Made by a program: the position numbers and the translations under genes
Assembly (NCBI GenBank): GCA_025800125.1
Contig: JAOXSF010000067.1
Span: 1-41,373 of the forward strand
Length of the DNA: 41,373 nucleotides
Reading direction: 5' to 3'
DNA from: Marinobacterium sp.
Lineage (GTDB): Bacteria > Pseudomonadota > Gammaproteobacteria > Pseudomonadales > Balneatricaceae
Shown here: in pieces, positions 17,386 through 25,621 of the stretch
Numbering within the stretch: the first letter of the stretch is position 1
Layout of the letters: each line of letters opens with the position of its first letter
Notes under the pieces: generated by a model
The model's input: only the letters and a program-made list of their open reading frames with translations
What the model was told of the DNA's origin: nothing
The model's database searches: none

Positions 17386-18099
17386 GGGTACAAATAGATA
17401 GCCTTTACCGCGTACTGTAATGAGCCGTCGTGGCTGACCTGAGCTGTCGGCCAGTTTTTTTCGTAAGCTGACAATGCGGTTATCGACGGTACGATCCAGC
17501 CCGTCGTATTCAATACCACGTGTTTGTTTGACCAGTGATTCACGGGACAGAATTTCGTCCGGGTGTGATGCCAGTAGCCAGAGCAGGTCAAACTCTGCGG
17601 GTGTCAGATTGATTTCCTCATCTGCCAGCGTACAGCGTCGCACCGAGCTGTCCAGCACCAGGCTACCATGCTGACGAAAGCGGTTATTATCTATCTCTAC
17701 TGTGCTTGGGGAGGCCATTTCGGCAGTTGCCATCTCCTGACGGCGCAACAGCATGCGGATACGTGCCAACAGTACACGGGGTTGAAGGGGTTTGGTAACG
17801 AAGTCGTCAGCGCCCATCTCCAGCGCTGCTACCTGATCCATATCGTCGTCGCTGGCAGTCAGAATCAGAATACGCCCACTGTACTGATTACGCACTTCGC
17901 GGCAGATGCTAAGGCCGTCCAGACCGGGCAGCATCAGGTCAAGAATGACTAGATCGGGCTGATATTCAATAATCTGCGCTGGGGCTTCAAAGCCATCGCT
18001 GCAATGCTTGATTGCCAGCCCCTGACGTTGCAGATACTGGCTCAGCAGACTTGCCAGCTTTTCATCATCTTCTATCAATAAGATTTGTGGTTGGTCCAT
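17374..18099 (-). CDS. OmpR-family response regulator (RstA-like), no kinase alongside
   Basis: The 241-residue protein has a receiver domain (acidic pair D11/D12, phosphoacceptor D54 in VILDLMLPGLDG, T81, K103) and an OmpR/PhoB winged-helix DNA-binding domain. The C-terminal segment YDGLDRTVDNRIVSLRKKL and the ending TVRGKGYLFVP are very like RstA of enteric bacteria. The start is taken as the ATG at 18099. A TTG at 18108 is possible, and neither has a good ribosome binding site. No sensor kinase gene is adjacent, and the neighbour upstream on the same strand is a LysR gene. It is presumably partnered by a distant kinase. The stop region is part of a tandem repeat array. Confidence 0.88.
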   Translation of the reverse strand: MDQPQILLIEDDEKLASLLSQYLQRQGLAIKHCSDGFEAPAQIIEYQPDLVILDLMLPGLDGLSICREVRNQYSGRILILTASDDDMDQVAALEMGADDFVTKPLQPRVLLARIRMLLRRQEMATAEMASPSTVEIDNNRFRQHGSLVLDSSVRRCTLADEEINLTPAEFDLLWLLASHPDEILSRESLVKQTRGIEYDGLDRTVDNRIVSLRKKLADSSGQPRRLITVRGKGYLFVPDSW

Positions 18100-18319
18100 A
18101 TCCGACAATCAAATTTGTAAATAAGGAATATTTGGTAAATGAGGCAAGCGGTATAACAGGTAAACAGAAAGGCATTATTACGACTCTGCGTGCATGCCTC
18201 AAGCTTTGTTGGGTGTTTTCGGCACCGGCTGTTGCCTGAGAAGTTGGCAGCCTCGCCCGACAGGGCGGTTAGCTGTCAGAGGATACCGGGGCTCTGGGGC
18301 CGCAGAAGATGTGAGGGGA

Positions 18320-19252
18320 TTAATTGAGTCTGCGTGCTGATACAGCTTTTTCTGCCGTAATAATCTGTTGGCGTGCCCAGCGGCACATCGCATTCTGGTG
18401 GTGGCGTTGATGCCAGTATAGCTGTATTACAAACGGTGGTGGCAGAATGGTTGCGGGTAGTTCACAGGTATGAAGGTTGTATCGCCCCTGTAAAAACTCA
18501 GCAACAACCAGAGGTACAGCCAGAATGGTATTAGTTTGTTCGCATAAACCAGCCGCGAGTGAGAAATTTGGCAACCAGAATGCGACCTGCCTTTTCAGCC
18601 CTGTTTGAGCCAGAATTCGGTCTATTTCGCTTGCTCCTGTACCGGTAATTGATACAACACCGTGGTTACAGGCCAGATATTCTTCCAGTGTCAGTTGCTG
18701 GCGCTGAGCCAGAGGGTTGTGTTGCCCCATAATACAGACAAAACGGGTATGACAGAGAGGGTGGTGATAGAGCTGCTGCGTGCTATGGTCTGGTTCCAGT
18801 CCCGAGATAACCAGATGTACTTCGCCTCGCTCCAGTAACTTGAAAGGACAGCCCGGCTGGCTGAGTATCTCAAAGCGCATACAGGGTGCGTCTTTTTGTA
18901 AGCGTGGCAGGTGGAGCATCAAAAAAGCAGAGCTTTCTGCTTCCAGCCCATAGATGCGGAGGGTTTCGCGGGCGTGGTTGGGGTGAAATGCTTCGTTGTC
19001 CAGCAGATCACTCAATGATTCCAGTACAGAACTTAGCTGCTGGCGCATATGGAGCGCTTTATCTGACAGGATATAGCCGTCTGCGGTGGATATGAGCAGG
19101 GGATCGTTAAACAATTCGCGCAGCTTTTTCAACTGACGGCTGACAGCGGGCTGGCTCATACATAACTTTGTTGCGGCCTGAGAGACATGACGTGTCTCCA
19201 ACAAAGCGTCCAGGATTACCAGTGTATTGAGGTCAACATTTCTGAGATTCAT
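18320..19252 (-). CDS. LysR-family transcriptional regulator
   Basis: The 310-residue protein has the LysR helix-turn-helix at residues 5-64 (LNTLVILDALLETRHVSQAATKLCMSQPAVSRQLKKLRELFNDPLL). It is followed by a linker helix and a two-lobed effector-binding domain of normal length. The N-terminus and SQPAVSRQLKKLRE resemble the NodD/SyrM/LeuO side of the family. It is divergent from the GGDEF-EAL gene across 326 bases. It is 220 bases upstream of the response regulator on the same strand, so co-transcription is doubtful. Target and ligand are unknown. No clear ribosome binding site precedes the ATG at 19252. Confidence 0.88.
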   Translation of the reverse strand: MNLRNVDLNTLVILDALLETRHVSQAATKLCMSQPAVSRQLKKLRELFNDPLLISTADGYILSDKALHMRQQLSSVLESLSDLLDNEAFHPNHARETLRIYGLEAESSAFLMLHLPRLQKDAPCMRFEILSQPGCPFKLLERGEVHLVISGLEPDHSTQQLYHHPLCHTRFVCIMGQHNPLAQRQQLTLEEYLACNHGVVSITGTGASEIDRILAQTGLKRQVAFWLPNFSLAAGLCEQTNTILAVPLVVAEFLQGRYNLHTCELPATILPPPFVIQLYWHQRHHQNAMCRWARQQIITAEKAVSARRLN

Positions 19253-19287
19253 GGCTCAATATTACAGTGCCGTGCCAGACTAAGCAC

Positions 19288-19347
19288 GGTGCAATAATCG
19301 TCTTCGGGGTGTAATAGTCGTCTTCGGGGTGCAATAGCCGCCTTAGG
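19288..19347. repeat. Three 20-bp tandem repeats between the LysR and GGDEF-EAL genes
   Basis: Degenerate copies occupy 19288-19307, 19308-19327 and 19328-19347. The core is GGTGYAATARYCGYCTT, followed by CGG or AGG. They lie in the 326-base divergent gap (19253-19578), which otherwise holds a short CCGTGC/GCACGG inverted repeat at about 19269-19289 and no gene. Confidence 0.9.
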
Positions 19348-19575
19348 TTTTCTGCATGCCTTGAAGAAGATAATTACTTGAATTTTGTAGTTGCTGTAAC
19401 CGATGATTCACCTGTCTTAGCAGAGCTCCTCTATAACGCAATCAGAAATCTTACGGGTATGGCAGGGTCGAACGGGAAATAGCAGAATGTGGCGACCGTA
19501 ACATCGCCTTAACATATTCTTAAGTTTGAGCTATCGGTTAACGGCTGGTGGTAGAGTATGTTCGTCCTTTAAATT

Positions 19576-19591
19576 AGAATGCGCGCATTCT
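19576..19591. promoter_or_regulatory. Perfect 16-bp palindrome at the GGDEF-EAL gene start
   Basis: AGAATGCGCGCATTCT (19576-19591) is fully self-complementary and contains the first possible ATG. If translation really starts at TTG 19624, this is an untranslated operator-like site. If it starts at the ATG, the start codon is inside a palindrome. Confidence 0.5.
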
Positions 19592-21900
19592 GTTATATCC
19601 ATTCGGATCACAGGGGGAAACTGTTGTACAGGGAAACCGATAGTTCGGCGGCAGACCGGGTGCTGGCGCACAGATATAAAGCGTTAGCTTTGCTGGTTGA
19701 AGGCGCTTCACTGGAAACCGTTTTACGCCAGATTGTATTGGATATGGAAGCAACCATGCCGGGGGCAATCTGTACCCTGTTACAATATGATGTTGCCACA
19801 GACACATTGGGTAATGGCATAGGCCCGAGCATGCCCCGTGGCTATATGACGGCGGCAGATGGTTTACCCGTCAAAGAGGGTAATGGCTCCTGTGGTTCTT
19901 CTGCTGCCCTGATGCAGAGGGTTGTCGTGCCAGATATCTCTATTCATCCATGGTGGCTTGAATATAGAGAGCTTGCTCGTCAATATAATCTGGCTGCTTG
20001 CTGGTCGGCGCCTGTCTGTGCTGTAGATGGGCAGTTACTTGGCACGTTTGCGATCTATTATCCCATTCCGGCCGAACCTTCAGAAAAAGATCTGTTCTGT
20101 ATTGATAATGCTGCGGCGCTGGTTTCTCTGGCGTTTCGTCATCATCAGCGCTTACAAAAGCTGAAAAAGCTATCCCTGGCCATTCGCCATTCCTCTATTG
20201 GTATAGCGATTACTTGCCCGAATGGCATCATTGAGTACACAAACACACGCTTTCGAGAGATCAGTGGCTATGCGCGTGATGAACTGCTGGGCCAGTCAAT
20301 CAGCTTGATTCGCTCCTCAGAAACCCCTCGTCACCTGTATAAAGATCTGTGGCAAACTATCCGTTCTGGTTGTAGCTGGCGTGGTGAAATTGCTAACAGA
20401 CGAAAAAATGGTGAGCTTTATTACGCACTTGATCATATTTCACCGATCCTCTCAGATGGCGGTGAAGTACTGAACTATGTTCTGTCACAGGAAGATATTA
20501 CCCATATTAAACAGATGGAGCAGAACCAGCGTTATACTGCCCAACATGACCAGTTGACGGGCCTTCCTAACCGTGAATGTTTCCGCTTTCGTCTGAATGA
20601 GTTGTTGCAGGAATCTGAACGGCTGGGGCTTATCTGCGCCTCTCACTGCATGGTATTGCTTGACCTTGACAACTTTAAACTGATCAACGAAGCCGCAGGA
20701 CGTGTGGCTGGAGATCAGGTGCTACGCCAGGCCGTGCGACGCATTAAGCGGATTCTTGAAGGCAGTGGCGAACTGGCACGTTTGGGGGGAGATCAGTTTG
20801 CGATCCTGTTACCCGATATGAATGCAGAGCGGGCAAGTCAGCTGCTGGAGCAACTATTTGACGTCATGGCTGCCGAGCGTTTGAGTTGGAAAGGGCATGA
20901 GTTTGTACTTAGTTTCAGTGCCGGACTGGTTGAACTGACCCACCCTTTGCCGAGCATTCGTGAAGCGTTTGCTCAGGCGGAAAGCGCCTGCTTTGCTGCC
21001 AAGCAGAAAGGTAAGCGCTGCATTCATTTATATCGACCGGGTGATGAGCAACTATTGATTGAGCGTCAGGGATATGTTGAGTGGGCGCGGGAAGTGCGTT
21101 TGGCGCTGAATGAATCTCGCTTTGTTCTGTTTGCCCAGAAAATTTTGCCTTTACAGCATCTACCCTCGCAGCATTTATCCTTAAAGCAACAGTTGAATGC
21201 CTCGCCATTACCCTCGTACGAGGTGTTGCTGCGGATGCAGATGCCTGATGGTCGCCAGATTCCGCCTGGGTGCTTTTTACCCGCTGCTGAGCGTTACAAT
21301 CTGATGCAGGAGCTGGATCGCTGGGTCGTTTCTGACAGTTTGCGCTGGTGTGTCGATAATCCGTCATTACTGGCTAAAATCAGTAAGCTTTGTATCAATC
21401 TGTCGGGTCAGTCACTCAGTGATCCAACCATGCTGCGATGGGTAGAGGATCAGATTCAGGCGCATGAAGCGATTGCGAACCAGATCAAATTTGAAATTAC
21501 TGAAACTGCCTGCATTGAAAACCTCAGTCTGGCCGAAAGTTTTATACGCACTTTACAGGGGTACGGTTGCCAGTTTGCACTGGATGACTTTGGCAGTGGG
21601 CTCTCTTCATTTGGTTATCTGAAGAACTTGCCAGTTAATACCTTAAAAATTGATGGCTTGTTTGTGCGTGATATGTTGCGTGATAGTACTAACCTTGCGT
21701 TGGTGCGTTCTATCAATGAGGTTGGCCATATTATGGGTATGGATACGGTGGCTGAATTTGTTGAGAATGAAGCTATCGCACTGCAACTAAAAGAGATGGG
21801 GGTCGACTTTGTGCAAGGCTATGGTATTGAGAAGCCAAAGCCTTTAGCTGACGTTCTGATTGACCAGCTTCCAGTTTCACAAACCGCTGAACCTGAATAG
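19579..21900 (+). CDS. GAF-PAS-GGDEF-EAL cyclic-di-GMP signalling protein
   Basis: The 773-residue cytoplasmic protein has a GAF domain (about 30-200), a PAS domain (about 205-325, with IIEYTNTRFREISGYARDELLGQ), a GGDEF domain (about 330-490) and an EAL domain (about 510-765). The diguanylate cyclase motif is GGDQF (403-407) and no upstream RxxD inhibitory site is seen, so cyclase activity is doubtful. The phosphodiesterase residues are kept: E548 in YEVLLRM, FEITET, D669/D670 in LDDFGSG, LKIDG, VAEFVEN and QGYGIEKP. It is therefore likely a cyclic-di-GMP hydrolase with sensory control. The start is uncertain: ATG 19579 has no good ribosome binding site, while TTG 19624 has AGGGGG 6 bases upstream. 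Confidence 0.9.
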   Translation: MRAFCYIHSDHRGKLLYRETDSSAADRVLAHRYKALALLVEGASLETVLRQIVLDMEATMPGAICTLLQYDVATDTLGNGIGPSMPRGYMTAADGLPVKEGNGSCGSSAALMQRVVVPDISIHPWWLEYRELARQYNLAACWSAPVCAVDGQLLGTFAIYYPIPAEPSEKDLFCIDNAAALVSLAFRHHQRLQKLKKLSLAIRHSSIGIAITCPNGIIEYTNTRFREISGYARDELLGQSISLIRSSETPRHLYKDLWQTIRSGCSWRGEIANRRKNGELYYALDHISPILSDGGEVLNYVLSQEDITHIKQMEQNQRYTAQHDQLTGLPNRECFRFRLNELLQESERLGLICASHCMVLLDLDNFKLINEAAGRVAGDQVLRQAVRRIKRILEGSGELARLGGDQFAILLPDMNAERASQLLEQLFDVMAAERLSWKGHEFVLSFSAGLVELTHPLPSIREAFAQAESACFAAKQKGKRCIHLYRPGDEQLLIERQGYVEWAREVRLALNESRFVLFAQKILPLQHLPSQHLSLKQQLNASPLPSYEVLLRMQMPDGRQIPPGCFLPAAERYNLMQELDRWVVSDSLRWCVDNPSLLAKISKLCINLSGQSLSDPTMLRWVEDQIQAHEAIANQIKFEITETACIENLSLAESFIRTLQGYGCQFALDDFGSGLSSFGYLKNLPVNTLKIDGLFVRDMLRDSTNLALVRSINEVGHIMGMDTVAEFVENEAIALQLKEMGVDFVQGYGIEKPKPLADVLIDQLPVSQTAEPE

Positions 21901-21976
21901 CGTTTGCAGCTGAATAGCACCCGAGTCCAGTACCTGAGTCCCAGAATAACAGGCCGTTTTGGTGGCGGCCTGTTAT
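21893..21976. terminator. Hairpin between convergent genes, preceded by a duplicated gene end
   Basis: ATAACAGGCCG (21946-21956) pairs perfectly with CGGCCTGTTAT (21966-21976) around TTTTGGTGG, an 11-bp stem between the convergent EAL and GAF genes. A T-run is lacking, so termination is probable but not certain. Just before it CTGAATAGC, containing the EAL gene stop codon, is repeated at 21893-21901 and 21910-21918. Confidence 0.55.
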
Positions 21977-21998
21977 ACACGATGGTTGCTATTCTTGC

Positions 21999-22700
21999 TT
22001 ATTGTTGCAAGCGTTGTTGTGTCCAGAGTGCCAGCCCGATAAATGCACTCAGCTTGTCATCATCAAAAAAATGTTCGCTGAAGGCTTCAGCGTCCAGAAT
22101 GCCAATTACTTTGTCCTGTTCGTTGTATAGCGGGATGCAGAGTTCAGCCTGTACTTTCGGGTCGCAGGTATAATATTCTCCCCCTGCTGTTCGGTATTGC
22201 GTGACGCTCTGTATCAAGCGACCTGTGCCGGTCAGGCCAACTGTACTATTGTTGGACAGGGCTGCAAACGCCGGGTTTAGTGGAAATTCAGCACGGCTGG
22301 CGGCACCGGTATACGCCATTTTCGCTAGTACTTCTTCTCCGTCACGATTTACGCGGCGGCTGTAAACCCCTAACCAGTCCGCTCCCGTTTGCGTCGTAAT
22401 CTCTTGTACAGCAGCGTTCAGGTCGGTCAGTAGCTGGGTATTCTGATCGCTCTTACCGCCCAGAATCAGGCTCAGGTCGTAAGGCTCTTCTGCCAGTTCA
22501 CCAAACAGAGAACAGGTTCCACCTTCTCCCAGCTCCGGTACCTGAAAGCGGTACAGGCTATCTATATCTGTCAGGCTATCTATATCTGCAACTGCGGTTT
22601 GTGATGCAGTCAGCTGCGTCAATTTATGAGCATGCTGGTCAGCGGCTGCGGAGGACTCCAGCGTAAGGCTGGATAACGCCAGATAGTGAGAGGCAAGCAT
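21999..22700 (-). CDS. GAF-domain protein
   Basis: The 233-residue soluble protein has a variable N-terminal third and a C-terminal GAF domain (about 75-230), recognisable from STVGLTGTGRLIQSV, YTCDPKVQAELCIPLYNEQDKVIGILDAEAFSEHFF. This resembles the GAF type found in free methionine sulfoxide reductases. Only two of the expected cysteines (in YTCD and ELCIPL) are obvious, so a ligand-sensing role is equally possible. The ATG at 22700 has AGGA 8 bases upstream. It contains an in-frame 6-residue duplication (DIDSLT). It converges on the cyclic-di-GMP gene, which also carries a GAF domain, but no direct link can be shown. Confidence 0.75.
   Translation of the reverse strand: MLASHYLALSSLTLESSAAADQHAHKLTQLTASQTAVADIDSLTDIDSLYRFQVPELGEGGTCSLFGELAEEPYDLSLILGGKSDQNTQLLTDLNAAVQEITTQTGADWLGVYSRRVNRDGEEVLAKMAYTGAASRAEFPLNPAFAALSNNSTVGLTGTGRLIQSVTQYRTAGGEYYTCDPKVQAELCIPLYNEQDKVIGILDAEAFSEHFFDDDKLSAFIGLALWTQQRLQQ
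22556..22588. repeat. In-frame 18-bp direct repeat inside the GAF gene
   Basis: GGCTATCTATATCTG occurs at 22556-22570 and 22574-22588. The period is 18 bp, six codons, so the GAF protein carries DIDSL twice without a frameshift. Confidence 0.9.
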
Positions 22701-23082
22701 GGAATGATTCCTGAAAGTTGAGTGAATGATAAAATATAGAAGGGTGAAACATATAGAGGGGTTATATAACTATCAAGCTTTCAGGTATATAAATATCAGT
22801 TTTTTATAACTGAAAGGTATTTGAACAGTGGCTCATACCCTCACACCGTTCGCACGTTTCCTCAATGAAACAGACACTTTATTTCTGTCTGCTCTTCAGG
22901 CGTTTTCTGCTTTTGCATGCTCTATTGTTGAATACTCTGCCGTTAAAACAGTCAGCATATTGGTGTTATACCCTGTTGAGATGTTATCTCTACCTCTGAG
23001 CAGGGCATGTTGAAAAAGCTGGGTATAATGGCTAGCCGTGCCCTGTTGCAGTGGGTATAAGGGAAAAGAATGATTGTGATGG
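22701..23082. other. AT-rich divergent region between the GAF gene and trpR
   Basis: I see no gene in these 382 bases. They include a CAGTT/AACTG hairpin near 22798-22813, a longer CCCTG/CAGGG hairpin with inner GAGAT/ATCTC between about 22971 and 23005, and a perfect TATAAT at 23024-23029 without a good -35. A promoter for trpR presumably lies here, but its position is not settled. Confidence 0.4.
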
Positions 23083-23094
23083 TGTACTAGTACA
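23083..23094. promoter_or_regulatory. Putative TrpR operator (half-site palindrome)
   Basis: TGTACTAGTACA is a perfect 12-bp palindrome containing GTACTAGTAC, the known TrpR recognition half-site with CTAG core. It abuts the trpR ATG, taking the place where a ribosome binding site would be expected. It suggests tryptophan-dependent autoregulation of the trpR-trpE-trpG group. Confidence 0.7.
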
Positions 23095-23384
23095 TGAATA
23101 CATGCAATAATGACGACCATAAATACTTGGGTGAGCTGCTGAATCATCTGCTGGACGTAGATAGCCCCGCGCAGATGCAGCAGGCACTGGAAGAGTTGCT
23201 GACCCCCTCTGAACTGAGTGAAATCAGCAAACGGTTACAGATTTTTAAATTACTGAAGGCCGGTGTGCCGCAGCGCCAGATTGCAGAGCAGTTAGGGGTG
23301 GGCATTGCGACGGTGACGCGGGGGTCTCGTGCCTTGAAAGAAACCCGCTCAGCGACTGAAACCGGTACAGACGAAAAGAGTTGA
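23094..23384 (+). CDS. trpR: Trp operon repressor
   Basis: The 96-residue helical protein has the TrpR helix-turn-helix at residues 60-82 (QRQIAEQLGVGIATVTRGSRALK), closely matching the enteric GAGIATITRGSNSLK. TPSELSEISKRLQIFKLL precedes it, part of the tryptophan-binding core. TrpR dimers bind operators when charged with L-tryptophan. The ATG at 23094 follows an in-frame stop by one codon and has no ribosome binding site because the palindrome occupies that space. Translation may be leaderless or start at a downstream TTG (23127). It is 9 bases from trpE, so it is probably in one transcript, unlike enteric trpR, which stands alone. Confidence 0.9.
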   Translation: MNTCNNDDHKYLGELLNHLLDVDSPAQMQQALEELLTPSELSEISKRLQIFKLLKAGVPQRQIAEQLGVGIATVTRGSRALKETRSATETGTDEKS

Positions 23385-23393
23385 GAGTATTGT

Positions 23394-24803
23394 ATGTATC
23401 GCAAGCCTGAGCCCATAACGCTGCCGCGCAAGCCGCGCTATGTCACGATTACCTCCCATTGTGATTTTTTTGGCCTGTTCAAAAAGATAGAACAGCGCTA
23501 TGACAACTGTTTCTATCTGGAGTCGTTAGGCGAAGATAGTCATATTGCCCGCCACTCCATTATCGGTTTTGACCCGGAACAGCAGTTTTATGCCAACGGT
23601 AATGAACTGGTGATTGAACAGCGCGATGGCAGCACGGAAACCTATCCCAGCGAAAATCCTTACTATCTGCTACGAGACATTGTGCCGCAGAACATCATTT
23701 CGCGTAAGTATGCAGGTGGCTTGACCGGCTACCTGGGGTACGACGCGATGAACTACTTCGAGCCAACATTGAAGCTGCAAAGCAGTGATATGTTTGATGC
23801 GTTCCGCTTTGGCCTGTTTAAAGATGGCCTGATTCTCGACAAGATGACTGGCGAAGTTATCTACTTCTATTACAGCGACAGTCGGCTGGAAGAAGTCTTG
23901 ATGCTGATTAACGCACCCGCAGTGAAAAGTGGCCCGCTGACGATTACCAGCCTCGGTGACACTATGAGCCGTGAAGAACACGAAGCGGCAGTGATGAAGG
24001 TGAAGCAGGATATTATTGACGGGAAAATTTTCCAGACAGAAGTGGGCTTTAAAAAGCGCTTCCGGCTGGAAGGTGATGCTATCAATATCTACGAAAAGCT
24101 GCGTGAAGTGAACCCATCACCACAGATGTATTATGTGCGCTTTGGCGAGCAGAAACTGATTGGTGCCAGCCCTGAATTACTGTTCCGCCTGCGTCAGGGT
24201 GAAATGGAAACTTTCCCGCTGGCAGGTACTGCCAAACGAGGGGTAACAGCGGCGGAAGACCGTGAACTGGCACGTAATCTGCTAAATGACCCGAAAGAGA
24301 TTGCTGAACACAACATGATTGTTGACCTGCATCGCAACGATATTGGTCGTGTGGCGCAGTTTGGCACCGTCAAGGTGCGTAGTCTGATGGACATCAAACG
24401 TTTCAGCCATGTGCAACACATCTCTAGCGAAATTGTCGGTATCATCTCCGATAAACACGATATGTTCTCTGCTCTGGCGAGCAACTTCCCAGCGGGTACC
24501 TTGACAGGTGCGCCCAAAATTGAAGCGATGAAAATCATTAATGAGATGGAGAACGATGGCCGTGGCCCCTATGGTGGTGCAGTAGGACATTTCTCATTTA
24601 ATGGTGATTGTACCTTTGCGATTCCGATCCGTACCGTATTCGCCAACGGTGAAGATGCTTATGTGCAAACCTGTGGTGGTAATGTGTATGACTCTAACCC
24701 GGCGGATGAGTATGAAGAGATTCGGCGCAAGTTTGCAGGCACTAAAAAAGTACTGGATATGTTTGCCGCCCCTGAACCTGAACAAACTGATCTGGCTGAG
24801 TAA
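23394..24803 (+). CDS. trpE: Anthranilate synthase component I
   Basis: The 469-residue chorismate-utilising enzyme makes anthranilate from chorismate with ammonia from TrpG. It shows the feedback-site motif YLES (41-44), NPSPQM (240-245) for tryptophan binding, AGTAKRG (277-283), AEHNMIVDLHRNDIGRVA (304-321) and GTLTGAPKIEAM (368-379). It is about 50 residues shorter than enteric TrpE and reads like the type found in other phyla, not the usual gammaproteobacterial form. This is a judgement by eye. The ATG has GAGAG 6 bases upstream. It is flanked by trpR and trpG, and trpD and trpC are not nearby. Confidence 0.92.
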   Translation: MYRKPEPITLPRKPRYVTITSHCDFFGLFKKIEQRYDNCFYLESLGEDSHIARHSIIGFDPEQQFYANGNELVIEQRDGSTETYPSENPYYLLRDIVPQNIISRKYAGGLTGYLGYDAMNYFEPTLKLQSSDMFDAFRFGLFKDGLILDKMTGEVIYFYYSDSRLEEVLMLINAPAVKSGPLTITSLGDTMSREEHEAAVMKVKQDIIDGKIFQTEVGFKKRFRLEGDAINIYEKLREVNPSPQMYYVRFGEQKLIGASPELLFRLRQGEMETFPLAGTAKRGVTAAEDRELARNLLNDPKEIAEHNMIVDLHRNDIGRVAQFGTVKVRSLMDIKRFSHVQHISSEIVGIISDKHDMFSALASNFPAGTLTGAPKIEAMKIINEMENDGRGPYGGAVGHFSFNGDCTFAIPIRTVFANGEDAYVQTCGGNVYDSNPADEYEEIRRKFAGTKKVLDMFAAPEPEQTDLAE

Positions 24804-24815
24804 GGAGTCCTGTAG

Positions 24816-25487
24816 ATGAACATCTTTATTATTGATAACTATGACTCCTTCACCTACAACCTGTACCAGTTTATTGGTGAAATTCTCACTGCTGCCCAGA
24901 ACCGTGGTGAGATCGAGCGTTTTGAGATTACTGTCAAACGTAACGATGAAGTGACATTGGCAGAGCTGCAAGCACAACAGCCTGATCGAATCATTATTTC
25001 GCCAGGGCCGGGCTCGCCGGATGATGATAGTTATTTTGGTGTCTGTGCGCAGGTGATTCGCGAGCTTGGGCCGACCATTCCGACACTCGGTGTCTGTCTG
25101 GGGATGCAGGGTATTGTGCATGTGTTTGGTGGCAAGGTGGTTAAGGCGCATTTGCCGATGCACGGCAAAATCAGCCCGATTAGCCATGACGGTACCAGTG
25201 TGTTTCGTAATATCCCGGATCAACTGGAAGTGATGCGTTACCACTCGCTGATGGCAGAACGTGAAAGTTTTCCCGATTGTCTACGTCTGACAGCCGTTGT
25301 TGGTGAAGATTTGAAAGTTACTCAGTTTGAAGATTTGGCCCGTGTACGTAAAGGTGGTCGTTTCGAAGTGATGGGAATACAGCATCGCGATTATCCGATT
25401 CACGGCATCCAGTTTCACCCGGAATCATTCGCCACTGAAGGTGGTCAGGAGCTGATTGCTAACTTTCTGTTTGCACCTGCTGAGTGA
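24816..25487 (+). CDS. trpG: Anthranilate synthase component II (glutamine amidotransferase)
   Basis: The 223-residue class I glutamine amidotransferase has the catalytic triad C94 (GVCLGMQG), H201 and E203 (IQFHPES), and the oxyanion motif SPGPGSP (62-68). It releases ammonia from glutamine for TrpE. At 223 residues it is slightly longer than stand-alone TrpG/PabA, with an insertion near GEILTAAQNRGEIERFEITV. GGAG lies 8 bases before the ATG and the gap from trpE is 12 bases. A dual role in p-aminobenzoate synthesis cannot be excluded. The operon ends just after it at a strong terminator. Confidence 0.93.
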   Translation: MNIFIIDNYDSFTYNLYQFIGEILTAAQNRGEIERFEITVKRNDEVTLAELQAQQPDRIIISPGPGSPDDDSYFGVCAQVIRELGPTIPTLGVCLGMQGIVHVFGGKVVKAHLPMHGKISPISHDGTSVFRNIPDQLEVMRYHSLMAERESFPDCLRLTAVVGEDLKVTQFEDLARVRKGGRFEVMGIQHRDYPIHGIQFHPESFATEGGQELIANFLFAPAE

Positions 25488-25534
25488 GTGGGTGTGTAAA
25501 TCGGTGCTATATCTCAGTATAGCCGTTGATTTGC

Positions 25535-25566
25535 ACCAAAACGCCAGCATAGGTTGGCGTTTTGGT
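25535..25566. terminator. Bidirectional intrinsic terminator between trpG and ppiC
   Basis: A perfect 12-bp stem (25535-25546 with 25555-25566, core CAAAACGCCA/TGGCGTTTTG) has an 8-nt loop and A/T runs within both arms. It separates convergent genes. Confidence 0.88.
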
Positions 25567-25621
25567 TGTTAACCCCGATATCTGTTGTTAACCCCTGTAC
25601 ATCTTGTCAATCCCGGTACAT
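25565..25621. repeat. Three 19-bp repeats starting in the ppiC 3' end
   Basis: Copies occupy 25565-25583, 25584-25602 and 25603-25621. The first two begin GTTGTTAACCCC and the third CTTGTCAATCCC. The third contains the last codons and stop of ppiC on the minus strand, so the array extends from the gene end toward the terminator. Confidence 0.88.

Noticed and set aside
22828-23013. 61-codon open frame upstream of trpR
   Set aside because: No ribosome binding site, no recognisable features, and it overlaps the predicted regulatory hairpins.
23028-23060. 10-codon open frame with one Trp codon before trpR, a possible trp leader peptide
   Set aside because: It has only a single tryptophan codon, no ribosome binding site and no terminator/antiterminator pair downstream.
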